Shown here: positions 40,304 through 48,382 of the stretch, one piece after another
How positions within the stretch are numbered: position 1 is the first letter of the stretch
How the letters are laid out: each line of letters begins with the position of its first letter
Source of the DNA: Virgibacillus litoralis
GTDB lineage: Bacteria > Bacillota > Bacilli > Bacillales > Amphibacillaceae
Assembly: GCF_017873675.1 (NCBI RefSeq)
Contig: NZ_JAGGKK010000020.1
Span: 1-64,000 of the forward strand
Reading direction: 5' to 3'
Length of the DNA: 64,000 nt
Translations under genes and position numbers: made by a program
Notes under the pieces: generated by a model
Seen by the model: the letters and a program-made list of their open reading frames with translations, nothing else
The model's database searches: none
Told to the model about the DNA's origin: nothing

Positions 40304-40673
40304 AATTAATCCACGTATCTTCCTTCAATTCAGAAAAAATCGCTTTATCTCCGTACAAATAATCCCTCATAAGTTCACTCGTTAAACTTCTCAATTCACT
40401 AGGAGTAAATTCAAAAACTTCATTCATTCCATTACCACGCACACTGTATTTCATGGTATCGCCTTTTTCGATACAACTTATCTTTACATGATCGATAGTA
40501 TACAAGTGTTTCTTGGTTGCGTTAAAATCTTGCTGCAATTGTTCCAGAACAGCATCTATTTTACTCAGATAAATGCGGTACATTTTAAAATCATTAAGTA
40601 CTTCACGATCTTGCCGAAGTACTCTTATGGCCATTGGGATAGTGACGTAATTATTAATCATTTCTTTATCCAC
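40302..40673 (-). CDS. SOS-regulated protein of unknown function (123 aa)
   Basis: Start GTG 40673 follows AAGGTGGGTG. The 123-residue protein is helical at the N-terminus (IPMAIRVLRQDREVLNDFKMYRIYLSKIDAVLEQLQQDF) with a beta region (HVKISCIEKGDTMKYSVRG) and C-terminal helix. A LexA box overlaps its promoter, so it should be induced by DNA damage together with the prophage. Similar unnamed proteins occur in Bacillaceae; function unknown. Confidence 0.68.
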   Translation of the reverse strand: MDKEMINNYVTIPMAIRVLRQDREVLNDFKMYRIYLSKIDAVLEQLQQDFNATKKHLYTIDHVKISCIEKGDTMKYSVRGNGMNEVFEFTPSELRSLTSELMRDYLYGDKAIFSELKEDTWIN

Positions 40674-40693
40674 TTAAAGCACCCACCTTGTAA

Positions 40694-40736
40694 CGAACGT
40701 TTGTTCTTATTATACACAGGTGGGTGTTAATTATTC
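40694..40736 (-). promoter_or_regulatory. LexA/DinR box and promoter
   Basis: CGAACGTTTGTTC (40694-40706) fits the Bacillus SOS box CGAACnnnnGTTCG apart from the last base. On the minus strand it directly follows TATAAT, with TTGAAT 18 bases upstream, so LexA binding would block initiation. Confidence 0.7.
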
Positions 40737-40910
40737 AATGGTTATTTTCGTTCAAATAGATCATCGATTTTTTTCATTCCAGTAATTTAGCTAGTTTGAA
40801 GCAATTAATTAATGAGGGTATGCTATCAGAATGTTTTGGGTGACTTGATAAATAAGGCAGGTAATCCGACAATAGATGTAGAATAGTGTCATAAAGAAGG
40901 GGGTAATTAG

Positions 40911-41585
40911 ATGGGGAAAATTAAGTCTTTATTTAAAACCAAATGGATTTGGATAGCAGTAACAATAATTGTAGTAGTTATTTCTGTATTCGGCATTCAT
41001 AATGTAGGTTATTCAAAAGGCCAGGACTCATTAACTGCAGAAGTAAATAAAGAATTGTTGAATTATGAACAAATACAGGAAAAAGTTGGTGAAGCTGAAC
41101 AAACATTGGTTGATGTTAATAATAAAATTGAAACAGCAGAATCTGACTTAAAGACCATTGAAGAGAAGGTCGCAAAAAACCAAGATGAACTTGACAAATT
41201 GCAAGAACTAGCAAGCAATCGTGATGGTCTGGAAACTGATATATCTCAAGCTGAAAATACACTTAGCACGATAAAGCAAAATATAGAGTCCAAAACAGAG
41301 GAACTTCAATCTCTAACGGGAAAATTACAAAAAGCTGAAGGAAAGCCTCTTAAATTAGAAGCAGGTCACTATGTTGTGGGAAATGATTTACCAATAGGGC
41401 GTTATAAAATAACTCCAACGCAGGGATCGGGTAATGTATTTATTGATAGTGGGTCCGGTGAGGGCAAAGTATCGGAAACGTTAGGACCTAATCCTGATTA
41501 TCATCTATCAAGTTATGTTTTCTTTGCTGAAAATGGGGATACAATGGAATTAAATGTTCCAGTCACGTTTACACCTGTAGAGTAA
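40911..41585 (+). CDS. Membrane-anchored coiled-coil protein
   Basis: A 224-residue protein: one membrane segment (about 11-28, WIWIAVTIIVVVISVFGI), a long coiled coil (about 45-145), and a C-terminal beta domain (KLEAGHYVVGNDLPIGRYKITPTQGSGNVFI). The C-terminal domain occurs in other Bacillota surface or phage-encoded proteins. AGAAGGGGGTAATTAG precedes ATG 40911. It is the last prophage gene and likely lysogen-expressed; function unknown. Confidence 0.68.
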   Translation: MGKIKSLFKTKWIWIAVTIIVVVISVFGIHNVGYSKGQDSLTAEVNKELLNYEQIQEKVGEAEQTLVDVNNKIETAESDLKTIEEKVAKNQDELDKLQELASNRDGLETDISQAENTLSTIKQNIESKTEELQSLTGKLQKAEGKPLKLEAGHYVVGNDLPIGRYKITPTQGSGNVFIDSGSGEGKVSETLGPNPDYHLSSYVFFAENGDTMELNVPVTFTPVE

Positions 41586-41600
41586 AGGTAGATATAACTA

Positions 41601-41634
41601 TTGTTGACGAATTGTTGACTAAATTCGTCAACAA
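41601..41634. repeat. Right-end repeat and inverted repeat
   Basis: 41601-41619 repeats 461-479 exactly. Its first 11 bases, TTGTTGACGAA, are also inverted at 41624-41634 (TTCGTCAACAA). Candidate integrase or excisionase arm sites, or a terminator without T tract for the coiled-coil gene. Confidence 0.5.
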
Positions 41635-41688
41635 CAACTTAAATTAATCATAATTAAACCAAAAGAAAACATAATAAAAGCTAAGATA

Positions 41689-41717
41689 TTGCGATACAAT
41701 CACAGTTAAGCTATAAT
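41689..41717 (+). promoter_or_regulatory. Phage-supplied promoter driving ribU in the lysogen
   Basis: TTGCGA (41689-41694), a 17-base spacer and TATAAT (41712-41717) lie inside the prophage, 14 bases before the att core. It takes the place of the stranded host promoter at 297-326 and should transcribe the FMN riboswitch and ribU. Confidence 0.7.
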
Positions 41718-41731
41718 AAAAATACAATAAC

Positions 41732-41759
41732 ATATCGATTCCATCTTCGGGGCAGGGTG
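41732..41759 (+). repeat. attR core (28 bp), within the FMN riboswitch
   Basis: Identical to 343-370. It overlaps the 5' strand of riboswitch helix P1 and the invariant GGGGCAGGGTG, so the integration site is the functional core of the aptamer. Confidence 0.93.
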
Positions 41760-41970
41760 CAATTCCCGACCGACGGTTAGGAACAATTATTAAATGTTCT
41801 AAGTCCGTGACCCGTGCGGCATTTGCCAAGCGGTGGACCTGGTGTGAGTCCGGGACCGACAGTTACAGTCTGGATGGGAGAAGATGTCGAGCCGAAAATT
41901 GGTGCGTTTTGCGCCTCTGTTTTCCTGTGAATATATACCCTGAAGCCCCGATTAGGTTTTAGGGTTTTTT
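41743..41970 (+). promoter_or_regulatory. FMN riboswitch (RFN element) with terminator
   Basis: The aptamer spans about 41743-41885, closed by ATCTTC/GAAGAT, and contains the hallmark blocks GGGGCAGGGTG, AATTCCCGACCGACGGT, AGTCCGTGACCC, GGTGGACCTGGTGTGAGTCC and GGGACCGACAGTTACAGTC. Downstream, ACCCTGAAGCC pairs with GGTTTTAGGGT followed by six T (41937-41970), an intrinsic terminator. FMN binding should terminate transcription before ribU. Confidence 0.95.
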
Positions 41971-41979
41971 ATGTTTTTT

Positions 41980-42069
41980 AGCAGTTAAGAAAGTATAAAT
42001 CCTTTCTTACTGCATAAGTGCAACTAAGGCTTATCTATATTAAGGCTTGGCGAATGCCAAGTTTTCTAA
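41980..42069. repeat. Interspersed palindromic repeat, copy 1
   Basis: Two adjacent hairpins: GCAGTTAAGAAAG...CTTTCTTACTGC and AAGGCTTATC...TTGGCGAATGCCAA, ending GTTTTCTAA. Related copies lie at 44211-44248 (half), 50732-50796 and 52861-52936. It sits between the riboswitch and ribU. Confidence 0.7.
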
Positions 42070-42153
42070 TGTGCATTTTAAAAATATAAAACGGGATAGG
42101 CTTACCCTTCATCACAAGACAGATGTGAATCGATTAAAGATGAGGGAGGAGAG

Positions 42154-42750
42154 TTGATGATGCAAACCACAACTAATAAGCATTCATCAAAATTACTAAA
42201 ACTTATTATTCTAGCATTATTGGGAACAATTTCACTGGTACTTTTTTTCTTGAATTTTCCATTACCGTTTTTACCACCATATCTGAAAATAGATTTCAGT
42301 GAGGTACCTGCATTAATCGCTGCTTTAATCTTTACACCAATGGCCGGAGTAGCGGTAGAAGCAATAAAGAACATGCTCTATCTAGTCGTTTCTGGTGCCG
42401 GTGATCCGATTGGTATAATTGCAAACTTCCTGGCAGGAGTAATGTTTATTGTACCTGTTGCGATGCTTTATCATAGATATAAAGGTGTTAAAAGTATTAT
42501 TTCCGGTTTGATAACAGGAACAGTTATTATGGCAATTGGAATGAGCATACTAAATTATCTTGTCATCCTGCCTGCATATGCATGGTTTATGGGGTGGGAG
42601 GATATGAGTCAGAGCGCAAAATGGATAGCGGTATCGCTTGGTGTGTTACCATTTAATATTATTAAAGGAATTATAGTAGGTTTGTTATTTGTACCTTTAT
42701 TTATAAAAATGAAAAGATGGATTGAGCAAAAACAAGCCAATTTAGCTTAG
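42154..42750 (+). CDS. ribU: Riboflavin ECF transporter S component
   Basis: A 198-residue substrate-binding membrane subunit of the energy-coupling-factor riboflavin importer (FmnP/RibU), working with the shared EcfA/EcfT module encoded elsewhere. About five to six membrane segments; diagnostic motifs FPLPFLPPYLKIDFSEVPALIAAL and GVAVEAIKNMLYLVV, and NYLVILPAY. ATG 42154 and 42157 both follow GAGGGAGGAGAG. Controlled by the FMN riboswitch upstream; its promoter is now phage-derived. Confidence 0.94.
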   Translation: MMMQTTTNKHSSKLLKLIILALLGTISLVLFFLNFPLPFLPPYLKIDFSEVPALIAALIFTPMAGVAVEAIKNMLYLVVSGAGDPIGIIANFLAGVMFIVPVAMLYHRYKGVKSIISGLITGTVIMAIGMSILNYLVILPAYAWFMGWEDMSQSAKWIAVSLGVLPFNIIKGIIVGLLFVPLFIKMKRWIEQKQANLA

Positions 42751-42754
42751 CTTT

Positions 42755-42787
42755 ATGAGAGTGTCACAGGTGGCACTCTCATTTTTA
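42755..42787 (+). terminator. ribU terminator
   Basis: ATGAGAGTGTCAC pairs with GGCACTCTCAT, followed by TTTTTATAT. Confidence 0.85.
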
Positions 42788-42817
42788 TATATGAAAAGCA
42801 AAACGATTACCAAAATA

Positions 42818-42845
42818 AAAGTGACTGCCTGTTTGCAGTCACTTT
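42818..42845 (-). terminator. menI terminator
   Basis: AAAGTGACTGC pairs perfectly with GCAGTCACTTT; a T-rich tract follows on the minus strand. Confidence 0.8.
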
Positions 42846-42847
42846 AT

Positions 42848-43237
42848 CTAATCGCTTTTCTTAGGCACTACCCCAATTGTGCATCTTGAGATACATATAA
42901 GATCATCATTTTCATCAACGATGTTAATTTCCCAGACCATCGTTGTTTTTCCAATGTGTACTGGAGTTCCTTTTGCTGTAACAATTCCTTCACGCTTGCT
43001 TTTAACATGGTTAGCATTTATTTCAATTCCAAACACATTAAATTCTTCGGGGGTTACATTCATATATGCACCAATACTTGCTGCGGATTCTGCCAATGCT
43101 ACGTTTGCACCACCATGCAAAAAACCTGCTGGCTGATGTGTGCGATGGTCAACCGGCATTGTCATGGTAACCAGATTTTTATCAAGAGATGAAACTTCTA
43201 TACCAAGTGATTCCATTAGAGTGTTTGATAGATCCAT
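42848..43237 (-). CDS. menI: DHNA-CoA thioesterase (hotdog fold)
   Basis: A 129-residue PaaI-type hotdog thioesterase. The block VDHRTHQPAGFLHGGANVALAESAASIGAY holds the HGG motif and catalytic acidic residue, and GIEINANHVKSKREG follows. It closely resembles B. subtilis MenI (YuxO), which hydrolyses 1,4-dihydroxy-2-naphthoyl-CoA. Its position next to menA and opposite menFDHBE supports that role. Starts ATG 43237 after AAAGGAG. It lies 14 bases downstream of menA, in one leftward operon. Confidence 0.88.
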   Translation of the reverse strand: MDLSNTLMESLGIEVSSLDKNLVTMTMPVDHRTHQPAGFLHGGANVALAESAASIGAYMNVTPEEFNVFGIEINANHVKSKREGIVTAKGTPVHIGKTTMVWEINIVDENDDLICISRCTIGVVPKKSD

Positions 43238-43251
43238 TTAAAAGCTCCTTT

Positions 43252-44187
43252 TTAGATAAAATTACTGATTAATAAAGATATACCAAGAAGAAAACCATAA
43301 ATGGTATTCGTCTTTCCAGTTGCAACCATTGCTGGCAACATCTCAATTGGTTGGGATTTACCCTGGAATTTTTTGACAACATCAATTGCTTTAAAAATTC
43401 CTAATAGCGCAATCGCAGACCAAATTGGAAGCATCCCGACAATAATGTAAACTGTTGTCAGCACAAAAGCTACAGTAAATAATATAGCTAAGCACCGGAT
43501 AGCATTTTTTCTTCCAAGTAAAATTGCAATCGTTTTCCGGCCATTTTCTTTGTCTCCATCTAAATCACGGATGTTATTGGACATCATAATCGCGCCAATA
43601 AAAATAGCGATTGGGACTGAAACCCAAATTACTGTGCTTGTAAGTGTTTGTGTTTGGATGAAATAACTTATTCCGATAATTACCGTTCCCATTAGGAAGC
43701 CTGAAAAGATTTCACCTAATGGAGTATATGCAATTGGTAATGGCCCGCCTGTATATAAGTAGCCAAAAAGCATACATACTAATCCAATGACAGCTATCCA
43801 CCAGCTTGACTCAATACAAATATATACACCTAGCAAAATGGCGACTCCGAAGAAAGTAAGCGCCAATCGTAATACGGTTTTGGGCGAAACACCATCACGA
43901 ACGATTGTGCCACCAATACCGACAGACTCTTCATTATCCAGCCCACGGGCGAAGTCATAGTATTCATTAAACATATTTGTAGCGGATTGAATTAACATAG
44001 ATGCCAGCAGCATTGCTAAAAATAAGAAGATATTTATCCCATGATCAATAAGTGCCAGCATTGTTCCGACAAAAACCGGAACAAAAGAAGCTGTTAGTGT
44101 ATGCGGACGTAACAGCCTCCACCATATCTGGAAACCGCTTTTTTCATTAAGTTCCTGTTTGATAGTAGAATTATTTGATGATTCCAC
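43252..44187 (-). CDS. menA: 1,4-dihydroxy-2-naphthoate polyprenyltransferase
   Basis: Membrane prenyltransferase that joins DHNA to the polyprenyl tail. GTG at 44187-44185 is preferred: GGGGAG lies seven bases upstream, and the longer frame from 44244 reads through a repeat copy. About 311 residues with some eight membrane segments. The first Asp motif is NEYYDFARGLDNEES and the second is SNNIRDLDGDKENGRKT. Divergent from menF. Confidence 0.93.
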   Translation of the reverse strand: MESSNNSTIKQELNEKSGFQIWWRLLRPHTLTASFVPVFVGTMLALIDHGINIFLFLAMLLASMLIQSATNMFNEYYDFARGLDNEESVGIGGTIVRDGVSPKTVLRLALTFFGVAILLGVYICIESSWWIAVIGLVCMLFGYLYTGGPLPIAYTPLGEIFSGFLMGTVIIGISYFIQTQTLTSTVIWVSVPIAIFIGAIMMSNNIRDLDGDKENGRKTIAILLGRKNAIRCLAILFTVAFVLTTVYIIVGMLPIWSAIALLGIFKAIDVVKKFQGKSQPIEMLPAMVATGKTNTIYGFLLGISLLISNFI

Positions 44188-44210
44188 GGATGTTCTCTCC
44201 CCTGTTTGTT

Positions 44211-44248
44211 CGCAGTAAGAAAACTTCTTACTGGAAAAGTACAACTAA
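44211..44248. repeat. Interspersed palindromic repeat, copy 2 (partial)
   Basis: Only the first hairpin and the AAGTACAACTAA segment are present; the second hairpin is missing. It lies immediately upstream of menA. Confidence 0.55.
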
Positions 44249-44295
44249 TATCACATTAACATATATAGTTTAGGCAATTCAGCAAGGGGTGTCAA

Positions 44296-44324
44296 TTGGA
44301 AATATTTCATTTAAGCGCCATAAT
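44296..44324 (+). promoter_or_regulatory. Putative men operon promoter
   Basis: TTGGAA (44296-44301), 17-base spacer, CATAAT (44319-44324). Its presence within the upstream open frame supports starting menF at 44412. Confidence 0.5.
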
Positions 44325-44411
44325 AAAAGTCAATCCTTGAGAATCAGGCAAAAAGAGAATAAAATAGATATGGTACTTTGTGATTGTTTAAAGTTACGGA
44401 GGTTAAGGTTG

Positions 44412-45797
44412 ATGATAGAAATTAAAGAAGAGCTGATTGAGTCGCTACTCGAAGAAGCGGTCGATCAAGCTAAATCAAATAATAAGACACAAATAATAAG
44501 TATGACGAAAGAAATAAATGAGACAAACCCACTTCGGTTTTTTGAATCTGCTAAAGAATTAGGAATGGATCGTACTTTTTGGACAAGCACTTCAGAACAA
44601 TTTTATTTAGTGGGTGTCGGAAGTGCGTTTCATATTGGTGCTAATGAATACCGTTTTCAAAATACGGAAAAACAATGGGAGAAACTATTAGAAGATGCAA
44701 TTATTCATAATCCCTACAAGGTTCCTGGAACAGGCATGGTTACTATGGGCGGTATGTCTTTTGATCCAAGCATTCGAAAGTCTGATTTATGGAAGAAGTT
44801 CGGTCATAGTTCGTTTACGATACCAAAGTTTATCCTGACTGTAAATGAAGGAAAGTATTTTATGACGACAAATGTGCAAGTGAATCAGGCTGATCATTCC
44901 AGGCAGTTAGCAAATGGAATTAAACACGCTGAAGAAACATTAATGTCTTATTCAACAACTCTTCCAGCACAAGCTAGAATCCATTCAAAGAATGAAATTG
45001 CACCGCAGCAATGGATGGATACCGTTGAACGTGCAACTGAAAAAATTAACCAAGATGAAGCTGAGAAAATAGTGCTTGCTCGTGAAGTAAGAATTAAGCT
45101 GAAGGACGATGCATCTATTACTGCTGTTTTAGATCAATTTATAACTTCACAGTCAAACAGTTTTGTCTTTGCATTTGAACGTGATGGAGATTGTTTTGTC
45201 GGAGCTTCACCAGAAAGGTTGGTAAAGCTGAAAAATCAACAATTACTTTCAACTTGTTTAGCTGGAACTGCACCAAGAGGAATGACAAAAGAGGAAGATA
45301 GAAAGATCAGCAATAATCTTTTACAGGATGGGAAAAATCGCAGTGAGCATGATTTTGTTGTAAATATGATAAAAAATGCAATGGAACTTTATTGCACTTC
45401 TATTCAAATTCCAGAGGACCCTGTGATTTATCCGCTTAAAAATTTACAGCATTTATATACTCCAGTCACTGCTACCTTAAAGAAGGGATACAGCATTTTT
45501 GATATTATTAAACAACTGCACCCAACACCAGCCTTAGGAGGTGTTCCGCGCGAAGAATCACTTAAGTTTATTCGTGAACAGGAACAGCTGGATCGTGGCT
45601 GGTATGGCGCACCAATTGGTTGGCTGGATTCTAACCAGAATGGCGAATTTGCTGTTGCAATCAGATCTGGTCTGATTCAAGGTGATGAAGCATCACTGTT
45701 CGCAGGGTGTGGTGTTGTGAAGGATTCAGATCCACAAGCTGAATATGAAGAAACAAATATTAAGTTTCTGCCAATGCTGTCCGTTTTAGGGGGCTAA
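44412..45797 (+). CDS. menF: Isochorismate synthase
   Basis: First committed enzyme of menaquinone synthesis: chorismate to isochorismate. ATG 44412 (or TTG 44409) follows CGGAGG; upstream in-frame codons cover the promoter. About 461 residues with the chorismate-binding domain in the C-terminal half: EKIVLAREVRIKL, FVFAFERDGDCFVGASPERLV, LAGTAPRG, HDFVVNMI, LHPTPALGGVPRE, and the final FAVAIRSGLI and AGCGVVKDSDPQAEYEE. Its stop overlaps the menD start. Confidence 0.95.
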   Translation: MIEIKEELIESLLEEAVDQAKSNNKTQIISMTKEINETNPLRFFESAKELGMDRTFWTSTSEQFYLVGVGSAFHIGANEYRFQNTEKQWEKLLEDAIIHNPYKVPGTGMVTMGGMSFDPSIRKSDLWKKFGHSSFTIPKFILTVNEGKYFMTTNVQVNQADHSRQLANGIKHAEETLMSYSTTLPAQARIHSKNEIAPQQWMDTVERATEKINQDEAEKIVLAREVRIKLKDDASITAVLDQFITSQSNSFVFAFERDGDCFVGASPERLVKLKNQQLLSTCLAGTAPRGMTKEEDRKISNNLLQDGKNRSEHDFVVNMIKNAMELYCTSIQIPEDPVIYPLKNLQHLYTPVTATLKKGYSIFDIIKQLHPTPALGGVPREESLKFIREQEQLDRGWYGAPIGWLDSNQNGEFAVAIRSGLIQGDEASLFAGCGVVKDSDPQAEYEETNIKFLPMLSVLGG

Positions 45798-47527
45798 TGA
45801 TGGATTATACAGAAGTATTAACACGATATATTGCAAACTTTGTAGATGAGCTCGTTCAAAGCGGGTTGACCGATGTGGTGATCTCACCTGGTTCCAGGTC
45901 GACACCATTGGCAATGACAGTGACAGAACATCCTGATATAAACCAGTGGGTAATTATTGATGAACGTTCGGCTGCTTTTTTTGCATTAGGATTAGCCAAA
46001 AAGAAAAATCGAGCTGTAGCAATTATTTGTACATCTGGTACTGCTGCAGCAAATTATTATCCAGCTATTGTGGAAGCACATTATGGGCGCGTTCCTTTAG
46101 TTGTATTAACGGCTGACCGCCCACATGAATTACGGGATGTAGGAGCACCACAATCGATTGAACAGATCGGCTTGTATGGGTATTATGCTAAATGGTTTCA
46201 CGAAATGGCATTACCTGAAGCTGATTCTAAAATGCTGGAATATGCTAGAAGTAAAGCATCACGTGCAGTAAATACCGCTACAGATGGTAATGCGGGTCCG
46301 GTTCATTTGAATTTTCCGTTGCGTGAACCATTAATTCCAGATTTTACCGTATCTGATTTGTGGGGACAGCAGGGTGATCAAGCATATTATCCTGTATTTA
46401 ATGGAGAGAGAAGGTTACATCTGGATCAGTTGAATCAACTAATCCAGAAATTACAGACACATCAAAAAGGGTTAATTGTTTGTGGCCCACAACTCGATAA
46501 GGAGTTTGCTGAGGCAGTCGTACAGCTTGCTGCATCATGGCAAGTTCCTATCCTGGCTGACCCGCTGTCACAGGTGAGGTCTGGTCAGCATCATAAAGAT
46601 CAGGTGATTGAGGGTTATGATGCAATATTACGAAATGATTCGATTCGTAAACAATTGAAGCCTGACTTTATTATTCGTTTTGGGGCCATGCCCGTGTCTA
46701 AAGCCTATCTCTTTTATGTAAAAGAACATAGTGAAATTTCTCAGTATATCGTGGAAAGTGAAGCGAGTTATCGTGAACCAGCGGGCAATCGAACTGAATT
46801 TATTTATGCTGAACCGGATTTACTGTGCAATGATTTGGCTGCTGCAAATTTAATGTTTGATGAGAAATGGCTGGAAAAATGGCAATCTATGAATCAGGTT
46901 GCCAAAAAACATCTCCTGGGACAAGATGATTCAGTTATGCTTACAGAAGGAGACGCTACCAGAGTTCTAATGGATGCTATTCCCGATGAGAGCAGCTTGT
47001 ATGTCGGTAACAGTATGTCCATTAGGGATGTGGATACGTTTTTTGTGACAACACCTAAAAGATTAAATATACTTGCCAATCGTGGTGCTAATGGGATTGA
47101 CGGAATGGTGTCAAGCGGATTAGGTGCAGCTTCAACAGGTGATCCGGTTACATTGTTACTTGGCGATTTATCATTTTTCCATGATTCAAATGGGTTATTA
47201 GCTGCAAAGCAATATAAGTTAAACATAACTATCCTTTTAATTAATAACAATGGTGGTGGCATCTTTTCTTTTTTGCCCCAAGTAAATTACAAGGATCATT
47301 TTGAGGCTCTGTTTGGCACCCCAATGGACGTTAACTTTCAACATATAGTTGAAATGTATGGTGGAAGCTATGTTGGGGTCAATAGCGATTCAGAGTTAAG
47401 AGAAGCGCTGCAGTCTAGCTATGAGAGTCAAGGACTGTCGGTGATTGAAGTGAAGACTGACAGAACCGTAAATATGGAATGGCATCGAAGCAAATGGCAG
47501 GCAATCGAGAATGAACTGTTGAATTAA
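45797..47527 (+). CDS. menD: SEPHCHC synthase (MenD)
   Basis: ThDP-dependent enzyme that adds 2-oxoglutarate-derived succinic semialdehyde to isochorismate. 576 residues; pyrimidine-binding part has VISPGSRSTPLAMTV and IDERSAAFFALGLAKK, RPHELRDVGAPQSI; the ThDP motif is LLGDLSFFHDSNGLLA...INNNGGGIFSFLPQ; NRGANGIDGMVSSGLG is intact. ATG 45797 or 45800 after AGGGGG. Confidence 0.96.
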   Translation: MMDYTEVLTRYIANFVDELVQSGLTDVVISPGSRSTPLAMTVTEHPDINQWVIIDERSAAFFALGLAKKKNRAVAIICTSGTAAANYYPAIVEAHYGRVPLVVLTADRPHELRDVGAPQSIEQIGLYGYYAKWFHEMALPEADSKMLEYARSKASRAVNTATDGNAGPVHLNFPLREPLIPDFTVSDLWGQQGDQAYYPVFNGERRLHLDQLNQLIQKLQTHQKGLIVCGPQLDKEFAEAVVQLAASWQVPILADPLSQVRSGQHHKDQVIEGYDAILRNDSIRKQLKPDFIIRFGAMPVSKAYLFYVKEHSEISQYIVESEASYREPAGNRTEFIYAEPDLLCNDLAAANLMFDEKWLEKWQSMNQVAKKHLLGQDDSVMLTEGDATRVLMDAIPDESSLYVGNSMSIRDVDTFFVTTPKRLNILANRGANGIDGMVSSGLGAASTGDPVTLLLGDLSFFHDSNGLLAAKQYKLNITILLINNNGGGIFSFLPQVNYKDHFEALFGTPMDVNFQHIVEMYGGSYVGVNSDSELREALQSSYESQGLSVIEVKTDRTVNMEWHRSKWQAIENELLN

Positions 47528-47538
47528 AGGATGATTCT

Positions 47539-48345
47539 GTGTATTTTAAAGTAAATGATGCATCATATTGGTATGAAATAGATGGTCAAGGTAAGGAGAC
47601 AGTAGTGTTATTGCACGGTTTCACAGGTACAGCTGCTACTTGGACTTCTTTTATAAATGACTGGCAGGATCATTATCAGATCCTTACCGTTGATCTTCCA
47701 GGACACGGAAAAACAACTTTAGGTACACCAAGAACAATGGAAGAATGTTGCTCTGACTTAATACATTTATTAAATTACTTAAAGCTGGAAAAAGTTCATC
47801 TTGCAGGCTATTCTATGGGTGGAAGGACGGCATTATCTATCGCAATGCTTTATCCGGAGCGAATTAAATCATTAACGCTGGAAAGTGCTTCACCTGGCTT
47901 AAATTCAGATGATGAACGGAAGAGCCGTGTTAATCATGATGAAAAACTTGCCAGACGTATTGAACAGAATGGGATTGAGTCATTCGTAGAGTTCTGGGAA
48001 AATATCCATCTTTTTAAGACACAGAAAAGTCTGCCAAACAATATTCAAAATCAGATCCGTGATGAAAGATTAGCACAATCTGCGGAAGGTCTGGCTTACT
48101 CACTCCGCTATATGGGGACAGGCAAGCAGCCATCCTGGTGGGATCAATTACAAGATATTACTATTCCTGTACTTTTAATTGTTGGTGCATACGATCAGAA
48201 ATTTATTGATATAAATAAATTGATGTCAGAACGCATTTCATCAAGTAAACTGGTGATTGTTGAAAATGCCGGTCATGCAATTCACGTGGAACAGCCAGGA
48301 ATTTTTGGTAAAATAGTAAATGAGTTTTATAATTCAATATGGTAG
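47539..48345 (+). CDS. menH: SHCHC synthase, alpha/beta hydrolase
   Basis: A 268-residue alpha/beta hydrolase that eliminates pyruvate from SEPHCHC. Oxyanion region LLHGFTGTAATW, DLPGHGKT, nucleophile Ser in GYSMGGR, GAYDQKF with the acid region, and NAGHAIHVEQP with the catalytic His. Starts GTG 47539 after AAAGGATGATTCT, 11 bases after menD. Confidence 0.93.
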   Translation: MYFKVNDASYWYEIDGQGKETVVLLHGFTGTAATWTSFINDWQDHYQILTVDLPGHGKTTLGTPRTMEECCSDLIHLLNYLKLEKVHLAGYSMGGRTALSIAMLYPERIKSLTLESASPGLNSDDERKSRVNHDEKLARRIEQNGIESFVEFWENIHLFKTQKSLPNNIQNQIRDERLAQSAEGLAYSLRYMGTGKQPSWWDQLQDITIPVLLIVGAYDQKFIDINKLMSERISSSKLVIVENAGHAIHVEQPGIFGKIVNEFYNSIW

Positions 48346-48382
48346 TAGTAAACTACATAGTTATTTTTAAAGGAGGAAAACA

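Larger units (their letters stand above)
343..41759. mobile_element. Integrated temperate siphovirus-type prophage (about 41.4 kb)
   Basis: The element is bounded by identical 28-bp repeats and has a complete phage gene order: integrase at the left end, CI/Cro-type switch, replication genes, late activator, HNH/terminase, HK97-type head genes, long-tail genes including an approximately 1100-residue tape measure, then holin and endolysin. Host genes flank it only on the right within this window. The large terminase is broken, so the prophage looks cryptic although almost everything else is intact. The accessory loci at 15-19.4 kb and 38.7-41.6 kb are not part of the usual structural or replication cores and are likely lysogenic conversion cargo. 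Confidence 0.96.

Noticed and set aside
41644-41829. 61-codon minus-strand frame overlapping the FMN riboswitch
   Set aside because: Antisense to a clearly identified structured RNA and att site; no ribosome site.
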